Part shown: positions 1 to 8,986 of the stretch, piece by piece
Numbering within the stretch: position 1 is the first letter of the stretch
How the letters are laid out: each line of letters starts with the position of its first letter
Assembly: GCF_907165195.1 (NCBI RefSeq)
Contig: NZ_OU015584.1
Span: forward strand, 3,544,978-3,608,977
Source of the DNA: Parvicella tangerina
Lineage (GTDB): Bacteria; Bacteroidota; Bacteroidia; Flavobacteriales_D; Parvicellaceae
DNA length: 64,000 bases
Direction: 5' to 3'
The notes under the pieces: model-generated
Told to the model about the DNA's origin: nothing
The model's input: only the letters and a program-made list of their open reading frames with translations
The model's database searches: none
Program-made: the position numbers and the translations under genes

Positions 1-3000
1 CAAGGTTATCATAAACCATGATGCTTCCAGTTGAGTTCATTTCATCATCAATGAAGATGTTTACGATGCCAGAAGATGGATTAGGGTAAATAGATATCAA
101 GCTTGTTGACACATAATCCGATTCATCCTGAGTAGCGAGAATGCCATTTGATGATTTGGGCAGACCATAGTATGGTAGCTTTTCATTGAATGAAAGTTTA
201 TAGACCTCTTGGAGTATCCTGTAAGCTCTGAGGCATGTTTTGTCTTGTTCTGGTTTATAAGCTATGGCTTCTACTTCGGCTTTCAAGGCAGTATCATTTT
301 TTATTGCATAACAGCCTTCGGCTGCTGTGTTTAGTTCAATGAGTAGCTCGTTGAATTTGCAAAAATCTTGATGAAGAGCTGAAGCAATTTTCAATTCATC
401 AATAATGTCTTGTGCTTCTGAGTATTTACCCCTTCCGATAAGGAAAGAAGTTTCGTCACACTTTTTGTAGAATCTACCGTACTGTTTCATTAAAGCATAT
501 GCTGAATCTTCTCCACCAACAATAGTTGTGTCTGTTAGATACTCCTTGATTAGCTCGGTTACCAGCAATTTGGACTCAATCACATAGCCAATAGACTTGT
601 ACTTTTCTCTCACGTTCAATGGTAGTTCATTATTTGCCGCCTCAAGAGAAAAAATTTGATTCTTAATCCCTTTCGGCAAAGACGCTTGATCCACCTCATC
701 GATTACTTTTTTTGAAAGAGGAGCCGAACTTTCCATGATGTTCTTAACAATACCATGAGGTAAATTCAATGTGTTATCCAATTGATCAATCAACCTTTCG
801 TCATTCAAATAAGGAGCTAGAACCATCATTTGATTCTTATAGTTACCAGACGAAATTTGACCATTTTTATATTGATCAATTAAATCTTTAGCCTCCAAAT
901 CAGTATAAGCATAAGTCGACTCGATAGCTTCTCCATCAAATAGACGACTTTCCGCAAGGGATTTCTTGCCTCCTAAAAGAGATTTCTTAGATAAATCAAA
1001 GCGGTTAACAGGACAGCTTGTTGCTGGGTTAAAGGTTGATGATGTTTGAGTTGTCTTTGTATTGTAATTATTTGGGGCTGAATTAATAGTAGGCTGTATC
1101 ACACTTCCTGCTGGGCCATTATTGATTGCATCATAAAAATATTGCGTAAAAAACAAATGTCCTTGTATATTTGGATCTGCTTGCCAAACATTGTAATTCA
1201 TAAACTGACTTCCAGCCGGAGAGGGTGAGGTTGAAAAAGTATTCCCCGCACCGTTCTGAAAACCATTGGTTGCTTGAATACTACTAATACCTCCCAAATC
1301 CCAAGCAACATCGTTTTTATTTGAACCTTCAAAATCGTTGCAGATAATGCGTAGACCACTTGCCTGATCTACAGAGCCATCCGTACCTATATCTACGTTG
1401 TTTAACAGCCCAGCTATTCCGTAATCTAAATTTACGTATCTATTGTTGTAAATTCTGTCTGTAACCGTTGTTACATCAGGGTTATGACCAGCATTACTAT
1501 TTACTACAATAGTGCCAAAAGTATGGTTAGACAACTGTGTATTAAACTCATTATTCTCCACAGAATAACCCGTTGTGTGGTCAAGATACAAACCGTAAGC
1601 ACCATTTGCTAAAGTCAAGTTAATTAGTGGCATTGGTACGAGTGGACCGATGTCATTGAAATTGTTGTTTACACAATAAGATAAATCAGTGTTTTGCAAA
1701 TAAACCCCCATTGAAACATCAGAAAAATCACAATACTTTATGGTTGCTGGAGTACTGCTACTCGATGCAGTGGCATAAACACCTCGATGAAGACCGTTAA
1801 AAGCGCCTCGATCTTTGTTATTGCATGGCCCACCAATTATGACAGGACCATTACACCTGTAAGTCACTTCAAATTGTGTATCTATGCTATTAATTCCACC
1901 CCCCCTTTCGGTATCTCCGTAAACTCCTGTTGTTGTATTGGCAAAATCGCAACCTTTAAAGTAGGTGTTTGAGCTATTTACAATTTCAGCATGCCATGTT
2001 GGATTAGAACCATCTAAGATTTGTGCGGTAGTTAAAAAATCACAATTGGTGAAGTAGTACTTTCTATTGGGGTGGTTGTAAGTGTTAAGGTCAACATCTT
2101 TTATGTTGTTTAAGAAGGTTGAATTACTGACAGAAATCAAACCTCCAGTTGCTCCATAGTTTGGTATTTGTAAAGCAGGGTCATTTTGATCTCCTTCAGC
2201 ATAATGGTTGGTAACCCCGATGTAAGCATTTGAAATTTCACTACTTTGGTACATGGTGAAATAACCATGATTAGCAATAGGTATTGGTGCGACACCATTC
2301 CCACTACCGATAACTCTCACTCCTTGCCACATTAGTCCTTCACAAGATCTAGAGGTTAGTGTTGTTCCATATATTCTTAACCTACCTCCAGGTTCAACAT
2401 TAACTTGTGCAAGTTCTTCAAACCGAAAAGTCATATTTTTAATGACAATATTTGCTCCACTAGGGATGGTTAAATTTCCGTTCATATAAACATCACCTAC
2501 TGCGTTGTTAAAAGGATTGTCTCCAGGCTCCCAAGTATGTGTACCTGTTAGAGCAGTAAAACCTCCTGAATATCCTCCTGATACTCTATCGCAACAAGGG
2601 TAAATATCATCCTTGATTGCTAGCCAATCCTCACCATCAATTTGGTCAGGTAGGACGTAAGCAATTTTAAAATCCGAGGTGTTGTTAGGCTCATAACCAT
2701 TGGCGTAAACATATCCAGGAAGGATTACTGCATTTGGAACGAAAGGTGAACTCGGATTATTTGGATCGTCTAATGACCCTAATTTTCCGTCTGCAGCAAA
2801 GTATAGCTTGCCATTTGCTGCAAGTTCAATAAAGCCAGATCTAAAGTCTTGCTCATTGGGCACAGTTAAATGATTAACAGTTACGTTAGCTACATCAATG
2901 TATCTGATAGCAGGTTCGTTGGGGTAGTCTGAATTGATGGTAGTAGTAACGTAAATGTAATTGCCATCCTCACTAAATTCGAGTCCAGTTAAATAAAGAT

Positions 3001-4120
3001 CGTCATTTGGATCATAGGTGGTTGGAGCGTTAGAGTTTCTTATTTCGTAGTAGTTTTCAGATCCAGGAATTAATATTCCGTTGTTGTCAAAGTCAACGGT
3101 AACAGTATAGGTAAGTTTTAAGCTATTATTCACACTTACTGTTAAGTTCCTTCCTACTCTGTAATTTCCATTGACTAGTTGAATTACCTCCAGTTCTTGT
3201 CGGTGTAAACGATCTACATTTTCAACTCCAATAGTTCCTGTCTGTGGAAGAACATCTCTAAAATCAAGTAAAGACAAACCTGCTCCAGTTCCTGTATTTG
3301 GTGAACTAACGTAGTAATCAGGTTGGTTATTATCCCAGGTTATTCCATTAGCATCGATTAAAAATCGATGCAACTGACCACTTCTGGATACAAAAAGGAA
3401 ACGCTCATTATTGTCATTAATAGGAGTTACAGCAAAACTAAAAGCACCAGCCCTGCCTGATACATTGTCTATGGCTACGGGGTAATCAGGCCATTGTGGA
3501 GAAATTCTTCTCGGAAAAAGATCAAATATTTTTCTGCCATTCTGAGCTTCTTCTAATCCGCCAATTCTTGTTTCGTTATACAGATAATCTGACCGATCTT
3601 TAGTTAAGTCTAGCACCGAGTAATAGATATAAGCAGATTCATAGCCTAAAGAACTCATATCATAAGATCTTTCGTTGTATTGAATCCCTACGATGTAAAA
3701 GCGATTACAATTGCTTGGGTCAGGAATTATAGAAAACTCGTTTTCTTGCAGCCCTACATTGCCGCCCTGATCCTCAAACACATCTAACAAATACCCTTCT
3801 CTGTCAAAAATGTACTCATCAATGATAAATGCTACCAATTCTCCATTTTCACCATAAATAGCGTTATGACAAGCTTTTGCTGGTCGACCATCATAGCCAA
3901 ACACAGTAGCACCTGTTGCATCTACCAAGTTGCCTGTTTCTATAAAGTCATCAAATAATGCTGGGTTGGATAGGGCGGGTTGAGGGAGGGGGAATTGAGC
4001 TTCAACGACAGCATCATAGTAGAATGGTGGTAATGATACTATCGGAGACTGACCATTTAATTTTGTCGAGTTCCATATTAATGCAATTAGTGTTGCGGTA
4101 AGTAATGTTAGATTTTTCAT
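1..4120 (-). CDS. Very large secreted T9SS-type protein with beta-helix region (3' end beyond window)
   Basis: Reading leftward from the ATG at 4118-4120 the frame stays open for 1373 codons to the window edge, so the C-terminus is missing. Residues 1-24 form a Sec signal peptide (start MKNLTLLTATLIALIW, end NGQ). Residues about 30-520 are beta-rich with Asp/Asn turns and read like a propeller-type region. About 540-1000 shows regularly spaced N, G, V and I with recurring short strands, as in right-handed parallel beta-helix surface proteins. About 1030-1330 is charged and helical. The last visible stretch, IYPNPSSGIVNIFI, is the opening of a type A T9SS sorting domain, so export through the T9SS to the cell surface is expected. 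Only a vague Asn/Gly-rich family resemblance is visible; no catalytic motif was recognised. It is transcribed away from the XRE gene at 4240. Confidence 0.85.
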   Translation of the reverse strand, partial: MKNLTLLTATLIALIWNSTKLNGQSPIVSLPPFYYDAVVEAQFPLPQPALSNPALFDDFIETGNLVDATGATVFGYDGRPAKACHNAIYGENGELVAFIIDEYIFDREGYLLDVFEDQGGNVGLQENEFSIIPDPSNCNRFYIVGIQYNERSYDMSSLGYESAYIYYSVLDLTKDRSDYLYNETRIGGLEEAQNGRKIFDLFPRRISPQWPDYPVAIDNVSGRAGAFSFAVTPINDNNERFLFVSRSGQLHRFLIDANGITWDNNQPDYYVSSPNTGTGAGLSLLDFRDVLPQTGTIGVENVDRLHRQELEVIQLVNGNYRVGRNLTVSVNNSLKLTYTVTVDFDNNGILIPGSENYYEIRNSNAPTTYDPNDDLYLTGLEFSEDGNYIYVTTTINSDYPNEPAIRYIDVANVTVNHLTVPNEQDFRSGFIELAANGKLYFAADGKLGSLDDPNNPSSPFVPNAVILPGYVYANGYEPNNTSDFKIAYVLPDQIDGEDWLAIKDDIYPCCDRVSGGYSGGFTALTGTHTWEPGDNPFNNAVGDVYMNGNLTIPSGANIVIKNMTFRFEELAQVNVEPGGRLRIYGTTLTSRSCEGLMWQGVRVIGSGNGVAPIPIANHGYFTMYQSSEISNAYIGVTNHYAEGDQNDPALQIPNYGATGGLISVSNSTFLNNIKDVDLNTYNHPNRKYYFTNCDFLTTAQILDGSNPTWHAEIVNSSNTYFKGCDFANTTTGVYGDTERGGGINSIDTQFEVTYRCNGPVIIGGPCNNKDRGAFNGLHRGVYATASSSSTPATIKYCDFSDVSMGVYLQNTDLSYCVNNNFNDIGPLVPMPLINLTLANGAYGLYLDHTTGYSVENNEFNTQLSNHTFGTIVVNSNAGHNPDVTTVTDRIYNNRYVNLDYGIAGLLNNVDIGTDGSVDQASGLRIICNDFEGSNKNDVAWDLGGISSIQATNGFQNGAGNTFSTSPSPAGSQFMNYNVWQADPNIQGHLFFTQYFYDAINNGPAGSVIQPTINSAPNNYNTKTTQTSSTFNPATSCPVNRFDLSKKSLLGGKKSLAESRLFDGEAIESTYAYTDLEAKDLIDQYKNGQISSGNYKNQMMVLAPYLNDERLIDQLDNTLNLPHGIVKNIMESSAPLSKKVIDEVDQASLPKGIKNQIFSLEAANNELPLNVREKYKSIGYVIESKLLVTELIKEYLTDTTIVGGEDSAYALMKQYGRFYKKCDETSFLIGRGKYSEAQDIIDELKIASALHQDFCKFNELLIELNTAAEGCYAIKNDTALKAEVEAIAYKPEQDKTCLRAYRILQEVYKLSFNEKLPYYGLPKSSNGILATQDESDYVSTSLISIYPNPSSGIVNIFIDDEMNSTGSIMVYDNL

Positions 4121-4181
4121 GACTATTAGTTAGTTTGATATGCTTTCAAAGTTTGAAAAATATTTTGATGAAAAAAAGTCA

Positions 4182-4215
4182 TTTTGTTCTAATTAGAACT
4201 TTTAGTGTATCTTTG
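4182..4215 (+). promoter_or_regulatory. Promoter of the XRE gene with embedded 14-bp palindrome
   Basis: TTTTG at 4182-4186 and TATCTTTG at 4208-4215 fit the Bacteroidota -33/-7 promoter with a 21-bp gap. Between them lies a perfect palindrome, GTTCTAATTAGAAC (4186-4199). A dyad in the spacer, directly upstream of a gene for a helix-turn-helix protein, is the usual arrangement of an autorepressor operator. Binding itself is inference. The -7 box ends 24 nt before the chosen ATG at 4240, which supports that start over upstream in-frame alternatives lying in the promoter. Confidence 0.6.
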
Positions 4216-4239
4216 ATGTGTATAAATTATTTATCGGTC

Positions 4240-4596
4240 ATGCAGGTTGGAGAAAGAATAAAAAAGTATCGTAATATGCGAAATATTACTCAAGAAGAAA
4301 TTGCCAGTAACTTAGATATTAGTCAAAGAGCCTATAGTAAGATAGAGAATAACGAGGTTCAAATTAAACTCGATCGCCTTCAAAAAATTGCAGATCTATT
4401 GGATGTTGATGCAAGACTGTTGTTGCCCGAAGGCAATAATCAGCACTTTGAGAAGGTAACTTATAGCCAGATAAGTTGCGACAAAGTAGTGAATCAGATT
4501 TCCAAGAAGGAACAAGAGTTGTATGGTGCAATTATCGAAAGGCAGCAGACAGAAATAGAATACCTAAAAGGTATAATTAGTGTGTTAAAGTCATAG
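4240..4596 (+). CDS. XRE-family transcriptional regulator
   Basis: A 118-residue DNA-binding protein. Residues 2-58 form a Cro/C1-type HTH (VGERIKKYRNMRNITQEEIA, then SQRAYSKIENN and the LQKIADLLDVD helix), and residues about 90-118 form a Glu/Lys-rich probable coiled coil, likely for dimerisation. The ATG at 4240 is preferred over an in-frame TTG at 4135 because the HTH starts immediately after it and a promoter occupies the intervening DNA. The gene sits between the divergent large surface protein (ending at 4120) and two T9SS cargo genes starting 10 nt downstream. A role in controlling these surface proteins is inferred from position only. No peptidase or ligand-binding domain is present, so it is a minimal repressor-type regulator. 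Confidence 0.88.
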   Translation: MQVGERIKKYRNMRNITQEEIASNLDISQRAYSKIENNEVQIKLDRLQKIADLLDVDARLLLPEGNNQHFEKVTYSQISCDKVVNQISKKEQELYGAIIERQQTEIEYLKGIISVLKS

Positions 4597-4606
4597 CTCT
4601 TTCTTT

Positions 4607-6487
4607 ATGCTTGTTAAAGTAGGGTTTTACATATCCTTTAGTTTTTTGTTTTTTGTTGGTTTCGGGCAGCTCACTTATATTCAAGATGTATTTTACGGGG
4701 GTGTAACTGGAGGTTCTTTTTCATCGGGACTTGGGCCGGGGATTGGTACGATAGATGTTTTCATTGAGCCAAACAGTGAAATAAGAGACGCATTCCTGAT
4801 TTACAATAAATTACACAATCCTGAGCCTTGCTACATATTATTTGAAGGTCATCCAATTGAATTAAGTGATTCAACCTTAGTAACAGCTTATCTAATAGAT
4901 AATTACCCAAATATAGAATTAAGTGGGGTAGGAGTGGTTGATGTTAAGAATTTTATAGACTCTTCACAGCACTCTTATTCTGTAGAAATACCAAATGAAT
5001 GTTTTCAAGGTCCAGAAATACAATACAACTCAGTTTATCTAATCATTACCTACGATAACCCTTCTCTTAATCGTGTATCTTATAATGTTTTTCTGAATAA
5101 CGAAACTCTTGAAACAACACCGACTGCGTATTATGAAAATGAAGATTTGAATCCAATAAACGTATCCATGGATGTTGCGTTTGGGATAAATACTGATAGA
5201 TTGAACCTTTTAAGTCTTAATGATGGTTCAGAGATATTTTTCAATGCAAACTCTCTTGGTATTGTGGGAGGAGCGGATAATGGTTCAGCCAGTGGTGTAA
5301 AAGGTGATTTTCACTATAGTAATGGTTCTCTAACAGGCCTGAATGACGATAACCCTGATTTTGAAATGGATTCGACAGATGGTATTTCGAATGTAGCCCC
5401 AGTATTGAGTAACAACGCTTCTAGCATTAATTTTTCTCTTGTTTGGCAAGATCAAACCGCCTCAAGTAGATATAATATCTATATTTCCTTTTTCCTCACC
5501 CACTCCACCCCCTGCGACACCTTCTCCGTCAACCTACAAGATAAATACCAAGTCTGCAAAGGAGACAGTATCCAACTTCAACTCACAGGCGGCAATGATT
5601 GGGAATGGGAGGCAACAGGAGATAATCCACAAGTAGGGCTGAGTTGCTATAACTGTCCACAACCTTATTACACAGATACCGTAAGCCGTTGGTACACCGT
5701 AAGAATATGGAACAACGATAGCTGTAGTAAAGTACTGCCCGTAAGAATAGAAGTGGTAGATAATCCAGCGCCACCAATAGTTGCTATTAGCCCTACAAAA
5801 TGCAGTGATAGTAGCGGTGTGGCAACGGTGCAAGTGGTAGAGGCAAGTCATCAATACAGCATAAATGGCGGTGCATTGCAAAGCAACAATGCGTTTACGG
5901 GTTTGCATGCAGGTAACTATAATATCACCGTAACAGATACCAATAACTGTAGCACAAGTACTGCCGTAACCGTGGATATGACCTATCCCACGGCACAGTT
6001 TGCTGCCAACCCACCTCAAGGTGATGTACCACTAGCCGTTGAGTTCATCAACCAAAGCAGTGGTGCCACCAACTATGAGTGGTATGTAAACGGAGATACG
6101 TTGTATGATACCAGTCCGCAAGTTACGTTTAATGAGGGAGGAGTATTTACCACTACGTTAATCGCTTATGACACCTATCCTCAATGTGCAGATACCATGA
6201 GTTCAGTTATTCTTACAGAATATCCTTTTGTGGTGTTTGCGCCCAGTTTACATACAGACAGATCCACTCCTTACCAAGTCTATACCACTGGTGTCTCAGA
6301 AATGACGTATGAGCTGTACAATGAATTAGGACAACTAATCATCAACAAAAAAATAACTCCTGCTAACGGTAATAATGAGTTGTGGTATCCAAATCAATTG
6401 GCAAAAGGCGTTTATCTTTATCGAATAATAGCCAAAAATGCTAAGGGTAATGAAAAGGAGTTTAGTGGGAAGGTGGTGTGGCAGTAG
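4607..6487 (+). CDS. T9SS cargo protein with SprB-like and PKD domains (paralog 1)
   Basis: A 626-residue secreted protein. Residues 1-21 are a signal peptide ending FGQ. Residues about 25-300 are a Gly/Asn-rich beta domain that I cannot name; it is shared, diverged, with the next gene. Residues about 310-380 hold a Cys-containing segment (VCKGDS, LSCYNCPQPY). About 390-455 is a SprB-type repeat (TKCSDSSGVATVQV, then YSINGG, AGNYNITVTDTNNC). About 460-535 is a PKD domain (PTAQFAANPPQGDVPLAVEF). The last about 80 residues form a type A T9SS sorting domain (TYELYNELGQLI, GVYLYRIIAK). The ATG is 10 nt after the XRE stop, so co-transcription is likely. The role is unknown; cell-surface adhesion is plausible. 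Codon use and base composition differ between the A+T-rich front half and the G+C-richer back half. Confidence 0.85.
   Translation: MLVKVGFYISFSFLFFVGFGQLTYIQDVFYGGVTGGSFSSGLGPGIGTIDVFIEPNSEIRDAFLIYNKLHNPEPCYILFEGHPIELSDSTLVTAYLIDNYPNIELSGVGVVDVKNFIDSSQHSYSVEIPNECFQGPEIQYNSVYLIITYDNPSLNRVSYNVFLNNETLETTPTAYYENEDLNPINVSMDVAFGINTDRLNLLSLNDGSEIFFNANSLGIVGGADNGSASGVKGDFHYSNGSLTGLNDDNPDFEMDSTDGISNVAPVLSNNASSINFSLVWQDQTASSRYNIYISFFLTHSTPCDTFSVNLQDKYQVCKGDSIQLQLTGGNDWEWEATGDNPQVGLSCYNCPQPYYTDTVSRWYTVRIWNNDSCSKVLPVRIEVVDNPAPPIVAISPTKCSDSSGVATVQVVEASHQYSINGGALQSNNAFTGLHAGNYNITVTDTNNCSTSTAVTVDMTYPTAQFAANPPQGDVPLAVEFINQSSGATNYEWYVNGDTLYDTSPQVTFNEGGVFTTTLIAYDTYPQCADTMSSVILTEYPFVVFAPSLHTDRSTPYQVYTTGVSEMTYELYNELGQLIINKKITPANGNNELWYPNQLAKGVYLYRIIAKNAKGNEKEFSGKVVWQ
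5552..6487 (+). repeat. 936-bp duplicated 3' cassette, copy 1
   Basis: The segment from GTCTGCAAAGGAGACAG to the stop codon recurs at 7564-8499 with a constant offset of 2012 bases and no net insertion or deletion. Long runs are identical (for example the stretch coding TDTVSRWYTVRIWNNDSCSK). It encodes the SprB-like, PKD and sorting domains. The upstream halves of the two genes are only distantly similar, so this is a duplicated or converted cassette rather than a recent whole-gene copy. Confidence 0.9.
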
Positions 6488-6530
6488 TGGTGCAAAATTG
6501 AGTGTTATGAGTGTTAATTTGATTAATGGA

Positions 6531-6563
6531 ACGCGATACGCTGTCGCTAATCGCGCACCAGCG
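6531..6563. repeat. G+C-rich element with two interleaved inverted repeats
   Basis: In an A+T-rich spacer between the paralogs, CGCGAT (6532-6537) is complementary to ATCGCG (6550-6555), and CGCTG (6539-6543) to CAGCG (6559-6563). The arms interleave, so they could form alternative stems or a pseudoknot in RNA. Its base composition contrasts with its surroundings. It resembles a small dispersed intergenic repeat, but only one copy was noticed here. Confidence 0.4.
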
Positions 6564-6598
6564 AGGGGAATTTAAGTGGTCAAACCATACAAAATCAA

Positions 6599-6606
6599 TA
6601 ATTTTG
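6599..6606 (+). promoter_or_regulatory. Candidate -7 box for paralog 2
   Basis: TAATTTTG matches TAnnTTTG and ends 15 nt before the ATG at 6622. No good -33 TTG was found at the expected distance, so this is a weak call. It supports a start near 6613-6622 rather than the in-frame ATG at 6526. Confidence 0.4.
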
Positions 6607-6621
6607 ATTCAAATGTTAAAA

Positions 6622-8499
6622 ATGAAGATTACTTTCATATGTTTCTTTATGATTATCCTGAATCTTAAGGTTGTGGCTCAGTTATTAATGTTTCAAGAAA
6701 CATGTAATTGTGGGGTAACTAGTGCAGGATTTTCAACTGCTTTGGGAAGTGGAAGTGGTTCATTTAATATATACATTGAGCCAGGTGCAACAATAAAGAA
6801 AGCATGGTTATTTGCTCAAAGAATTGGAGAATGTGAACCAGTAACAATTTTGCTAAATGGAGATGAGTATTACTTTGATTTGCAAAGTCAAATTACTACT
6901 AACTACAATGCTGTTGGCGGCAGTAGTGGAATACATGCAATTGATGTGACAAATAAATTATCACCTATCACAACTGTCTATAATATTACAATACCAGCAC
7001 AATTAAATACGCACCCTAATGCAAAATTTAGAAATTTTGTGCTTTGGATTTTATATGAATCTCCTTCATTATCCAAGTCAAATTCCTCTATAATATTGAA
7101 TGACTATGATTTAGATCAATCCAGCATTCAATACCTTGCCTCCAGTCTGAATCCAATAGATACTAATTTTCCAGTTGGTTTATCAGTCTATACTGATAAT
7201 ATTGGTGATACAACTCTTCCTGATGGTTCATATATTTATTTCAATTCACAGTTAATAGGTTTGCTTGGAGGCGCTGATAACGTCAATAGTTCATGGAGTT
7301 GGGGTGGTGTCAAGGGTCATTTCTATTATCAAAACAATACTCTATTTGGACTAGATGATGATACTCCAAATAATCTAATGGGAGGCAGTGATGGTTTAGC
7401 TGATGTTTCATCTTATTTAACAAATAATTCAACTAATTTTGACATTAGGTTAACATGGCAAAATCAACAAACAATTGATGCCGCAAACTATTATGGAGGG
7501 TTTTTTCTAACAAATTCGACCTCTTGTGACACTTTCAATGTTATCCTTGAAGACGAATATAGGGTCTGCAAAGGAGACAGTCTGCAACTTCAACTATTAG
7601 GAGGAAATGATTGGCAGTGGGAAACCGCCAACTCAGCTCCAAACTCAGGCTTGAGTTGCTACAATTGCCCCCAACCCTATTTTACAGACACCGTAAGCCG
7701 TTGGTACACCGTAAGAATTTGGAACAATGATAGCTGTAGTAAAGTACTGCCCGTAAGAATGGAGGTGGTAGATAATCCAGCGCCACCTATTGTAACCGTT
7801 AACCCTACAAAATGCAGTGATAGTAGTGGTGTAGCAACGGTGCAAATAGCAGAAGTAAGTCATCAATACAGCATAAATGGTGGTGCATTGCAAAGCAATA
7901 ATGTGTTTACTGGCCTGCATGCAGGTAACTATACTATTACCGTAACAGATACCAATAACTGTAGCGCAAGTACTGCCATAACCGTAGATATGACCTATCC
8001 CACCGCACAGTTTACCGCCAACCCACCACAAGGAGATGTGCCGCTGGAGGTGGAGTTCGTCAATCAAAGCAGTGGTGCCACCAACTATGTATGGTATGTA
8101 AACGGAGATACGTTGTATGATGCCAGTCCCCAAGTTACGTTTAATGAGGGTGGGGTGTTTACCACTACGTTAATCGCTTATGATACTTACTCACAATGTG
8201 CAGATACAGTAAGTTCAGTTATTCTTACTGAGTATCCTTTTGTAGTGTTTGCACCGTCCATTCATACAGACAGATCCACTCCTTATCAGGTGTTCACCAC
8301 GGGCGTCTCAGAAATGACGTATGAGCTGTACAATGAAATCGGTCAGCTAGTCATCGCCAAGCAAATCACACCTGTAAATGGCAATAACGAGATATGGCAA
8401 CTTTACAGCTTAGCAAAAGGTGTTTATCTTTATAGAATAATCGCCAAAGATGCTGAAGGCAATGAGAAGGAGTTTAGTGGGAAGGTGGTGTGGCAGTAA
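6622..8499 (+). CDS. T9SS cargo protein with SprB-like and PKD domains (paralog 2)
   Basis: A 625-residue paralog of the preceding gene. The signal peptide MKITFICFFMIILNLKVVAQ directly follows the ATG at 6622. An in-frame ATG at 6526 would add a charged, non-signal extension read through a G+C-rich repeat, so it was not used; 6613 is a possible alternative. The N-terminal beta domain keeps scattered identities with paralog 1 (GGVKGHF/GVKGDF, GGADN, DGLADVSSYL/DGISNVAPVL). From about residue 315 on, the Cys segment, SprB-like repeat, PKD domain and T9SS sorting domain are nearly identical to paralog 1. The shared C-terminus implies the same export route and surface anchoring, with a diversified exposed head. 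Function unknown. Confidence 0.85.
   Translation: MKITFICFFMIILNLKVVAQLLMFQETCNCGVTSAGFSTALGSGSGSFNIYIEPGATIKKAWLFAQRIGECEPVTILLNGDEYYFDLQSQITTNYNAVGGSSGIHAIDVTNKLSPITTVYNITIPAQLNTHPNAKFRNFVLWILYESPSLSKSNSSIILNDYDLDQSSIQYLASSLNPIDTNFPVGLSVYTDNIGDTTLPDGSYIYFNSQLIGLLGGADNVNSSWSWGGVKGHFYYQNNTLFGLDDDTPNNLMGGSDGLADVSSYLTNNSTNFDIRLTWQNQQTIDAANYYGGFFLTNSTSCDTFNVILEDEYRVCKGDSLQLQLLGGNDWQWETANSAPNSGLSCYNCPQPYFTDTVSRWYTVRIWNNDSCSKVLPVRMEVVDNPAPPIVTVNPTKCSDSSGVATVQIAEVSHQYSINGGALQSNNVFTGLHAGNYTITVTDTNNCSASTAITVDMTYPTAQFTANPPQGDVPLEVEFVNQSSGATNYVWYVNGDTLYDASPQVTFNEGGVFTTTLIAYDTYSQCADTVSSVILTEYPFVVFAPSIHTDRSTPYQVFTTGVSEMTYELYNEIGQLVIAKQITPVNGNNEIWQLYSLAKGVYLYRIIAKDAEGNEKEFSGKVVWQ
7564..8499 (+). repeat. 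936-bp duplicated 3' cassette, copy 2
   Basis: Partner of 5552-6487 (offset 2012, equal length, both ending at the stop codon). Amino-acid differences are scattered and mostly conservative; many synonymous positions are unchanged, which points to recent duplication or ongoing gene conversion. Confidence 0.9.
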
Positions 8500-8511
8500 T
8501 CAGCTACTTAA

Positions 8512-8982
8512 TTAATAGTCAACACGAAGATTGACCAACCCACCTTCTTCATGAGAAGATATTTTGTGAAGTGGATTTTTAGCGATATTATTCCAGAAGT
8601 ATTTTGCCAATTCATTTTTCTGGTGAAACTTACAAACTAGTGGCTTACCATGGCTTAGCAGCGATTCTACCACAGTTGACCCAACACCTTTGCCTCTCCA
8701 CATATTCAGCACAAATAAATCCCTAACCTTGGTCACATCCCCTTGTGGTTCCACTAAGACAAAACCTATGATATGATATTCAGCATGGATAATGTAAGCA
8801 CTTCGATCAAAACTTGAAACGTACTTACTTGAAATATTCTGTTCATACTTCCCGTTCGGACCTACCTCAATGTGCATAAACTCACTCAGATCATGGAGGT
8901 AAAGTTGAAGCAAATTATCCAGCAGCGCCTTATCGTTGATTCCTGCTTTATATAATGCGATATTTGTTGTTTCAACTTCCAT
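8512..8982 (-). CDS. GNAT-family N-acetyltransferase
   Basis: A 156-residue acetyl-CoA-dependent acyltransferase. Acetyl-CoA binding motif A is visible at about residues 87-104 (VRDLFVLNMWRGKGVGS, fitting R-x-G-x-G), with the preceding beta strand IIGFVLVEP. The C-terminal half (KFHQKNELAKYFWNNIA) fits the motif B region. The substrate cannot be told from sequence. It is convergent with the T9SS paralog (12-nt gap) and has its own promoter; the -7 box lies only 4 nt before the ATG, so the mRNA may be leaderless. Confidence 0.85.
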   Translation of the reverse strand: MEVETTNIALYKAGINDKALLDNLLQLYLHDLSEFMHIEVGPNGKYEQNISSKYVSSFDRSAYIIHAEYHIIGFVLVEPQGDVTKVRDLFVLNMWRGKGVGSTVVESLLSHGKPLVCKFHQKNELAKYFWNNIAKNPLHKISSHEEGGLVNLRVDY

Positions 8983-8986
8983 GACA

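Noticed and set aside
5534-6019. Long open frame on the minus strand inside the T9SS paralog
   Set aside because: The same mirror frame occurs at 7645-8133 in the duplicated cassette; it is antisense to a well-supported coding region and has no protein-like features.
6526-6621. Longer N-terminus for T9SS paralog 2 from the ATG at 6526
   Set aside because: It would place 32 charged residues before a clean signal peptide and be translated from the G+C-rich repeat; a -7 box lies downstream of it.
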